A stretch of DNA of 40,352 bases. Source: Ruminococcus sp. GTDB lineage: Bacteria > Bacillota > Clostridia > Oscillospirales > Acutalibacteraceae. Shown piece after piece: positions 40,229-40,352 of the stretch. Made by a program: the position numbers and the translations under genes. How positions within the stretch are numbered: position 1 is the stretch's first letter; each line of letters starts with the position of its first letter. The notes below the pieces were generated by a model. It made no database searches. It was not told the DNA's origin and saw nothing but the letters and a program-made list of their open reading frames with translations. The stretch lies in the NCBI GenBank assembly GCA_022510945.1, contig JAFLSK010000006.1, forward strand, positions 23,688-64,039. The letters are read 5' to 3'.

Positions 40229-40352
40229 ATGAAAAACTTTATTACAGAATTATTTTACGGCAATATTGATCCGCAAGCTCGTGGCTTCAAGAAGGACAGC
40301 TATTTGCAAAAACAAATGTCTATTTTATCTGACTGCGAATCTGCTTTGACAG
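40229..40352 (+). CDS. DUF6809-like small protein, 5' part (cut by window edge)
   Basis: 41 codons are visible, starting at ATG 40229 seven bases after GGAGG. The beginning MKNFITELFYGNIDPQARGF with later QKQMSILSDCESAL resembles DUF6809 proteins of Firmicutes, which start with a 'LYYGNI.P' segment and continue as a helical hairpin. Function is unknown. Assignment is by eye on a partial sequence. Confidence 0.6.
   Translation, partial: MKNFITELFYGNIDPQARGFKKDSYLQKQMSILSDCESALT

Noticed and set aside
1..40352. CRISPR array, rRNA genes, replication origin
   Set aside because: No regularly spaced short repeats, rRNA signatures or DnaA-box clusters were seen.

Overview
The window looks like a chromosome segment of a gut-type Firmicute (class Clostridia, Oscillospiraceae/Ruminococcaceae-like). 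Three things support this: strong AGGAGG-type ribosome binding sites with sigma-A promoters; a FabK-type fatty acid cluster; and a secreted GH13 pullulanase ending in a type I dockerin, the arrangement of Ruminococcus bromii-like starch degraders that build amylosomes. The species cannot be fixed from the sequence alone.

Left, AT-rich accessory part (1-5.5 kb). A secreted adhesin-like repeat protein is read on the minus strand and runs off the left edge. Its frame is broken by one TAA, and its long leader has the layout of a transcription attenuator. A large serine recombinase follows. Its last 19 codons are made of a 62-bp direct repeat that recurs 1,458 bp further on. Between the two copies lie two related ~145-nt hairpin-bounded units and a small toxin/immunity cassette: a MuF-type linker fused to barnase, with a barstar gene behind it. 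The toxin promoter carries a GAAC-N4-GTTC (LexA/SOS) box in its spacer, and the toxin appears to start at CTG. This is the most unusual part of the window.

Middle (5.5-34 kb, mostly core). In order: a membrane protein, histidine kinase and response regulator with a C39-like peptidase upstream; an arsenite permease (ACR3) with a YoaK-like membrane protein; a nine-gene malonyl-CoA/fatty acid synthesis operon (fabK-fabD-fabG-fabF-accB-fabZ-accC-accD-accA, minus strand); a BofC-like small protein; a class A penicillin-binding protein; homoserine dehydrogenase and aspartate kinase (the latter with a likely internal start for a beta subunit); a zinc-ribbon membrane protein; a Na/Pi cotransporter with PhoU domain; a WalJ-like hydrolase, RlmH and RqcH/NFACT group; an ECF sigma factor with its DUF4179 anti-sigma factor; and MurA.

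Right (34-40.35 kb). The dockerin pullulanase, a small conserved protein, a PflA-like radical SAM protein, an IS200-type transposon with several hairpins, and the start of a DUF6809-like gene cut by the window edge. Most transcription units end in clear intrinsic terminators, and many have recognisable promoters with 17-bp spacers. No rRNA, complete tRNA or CRISPR array was seen.
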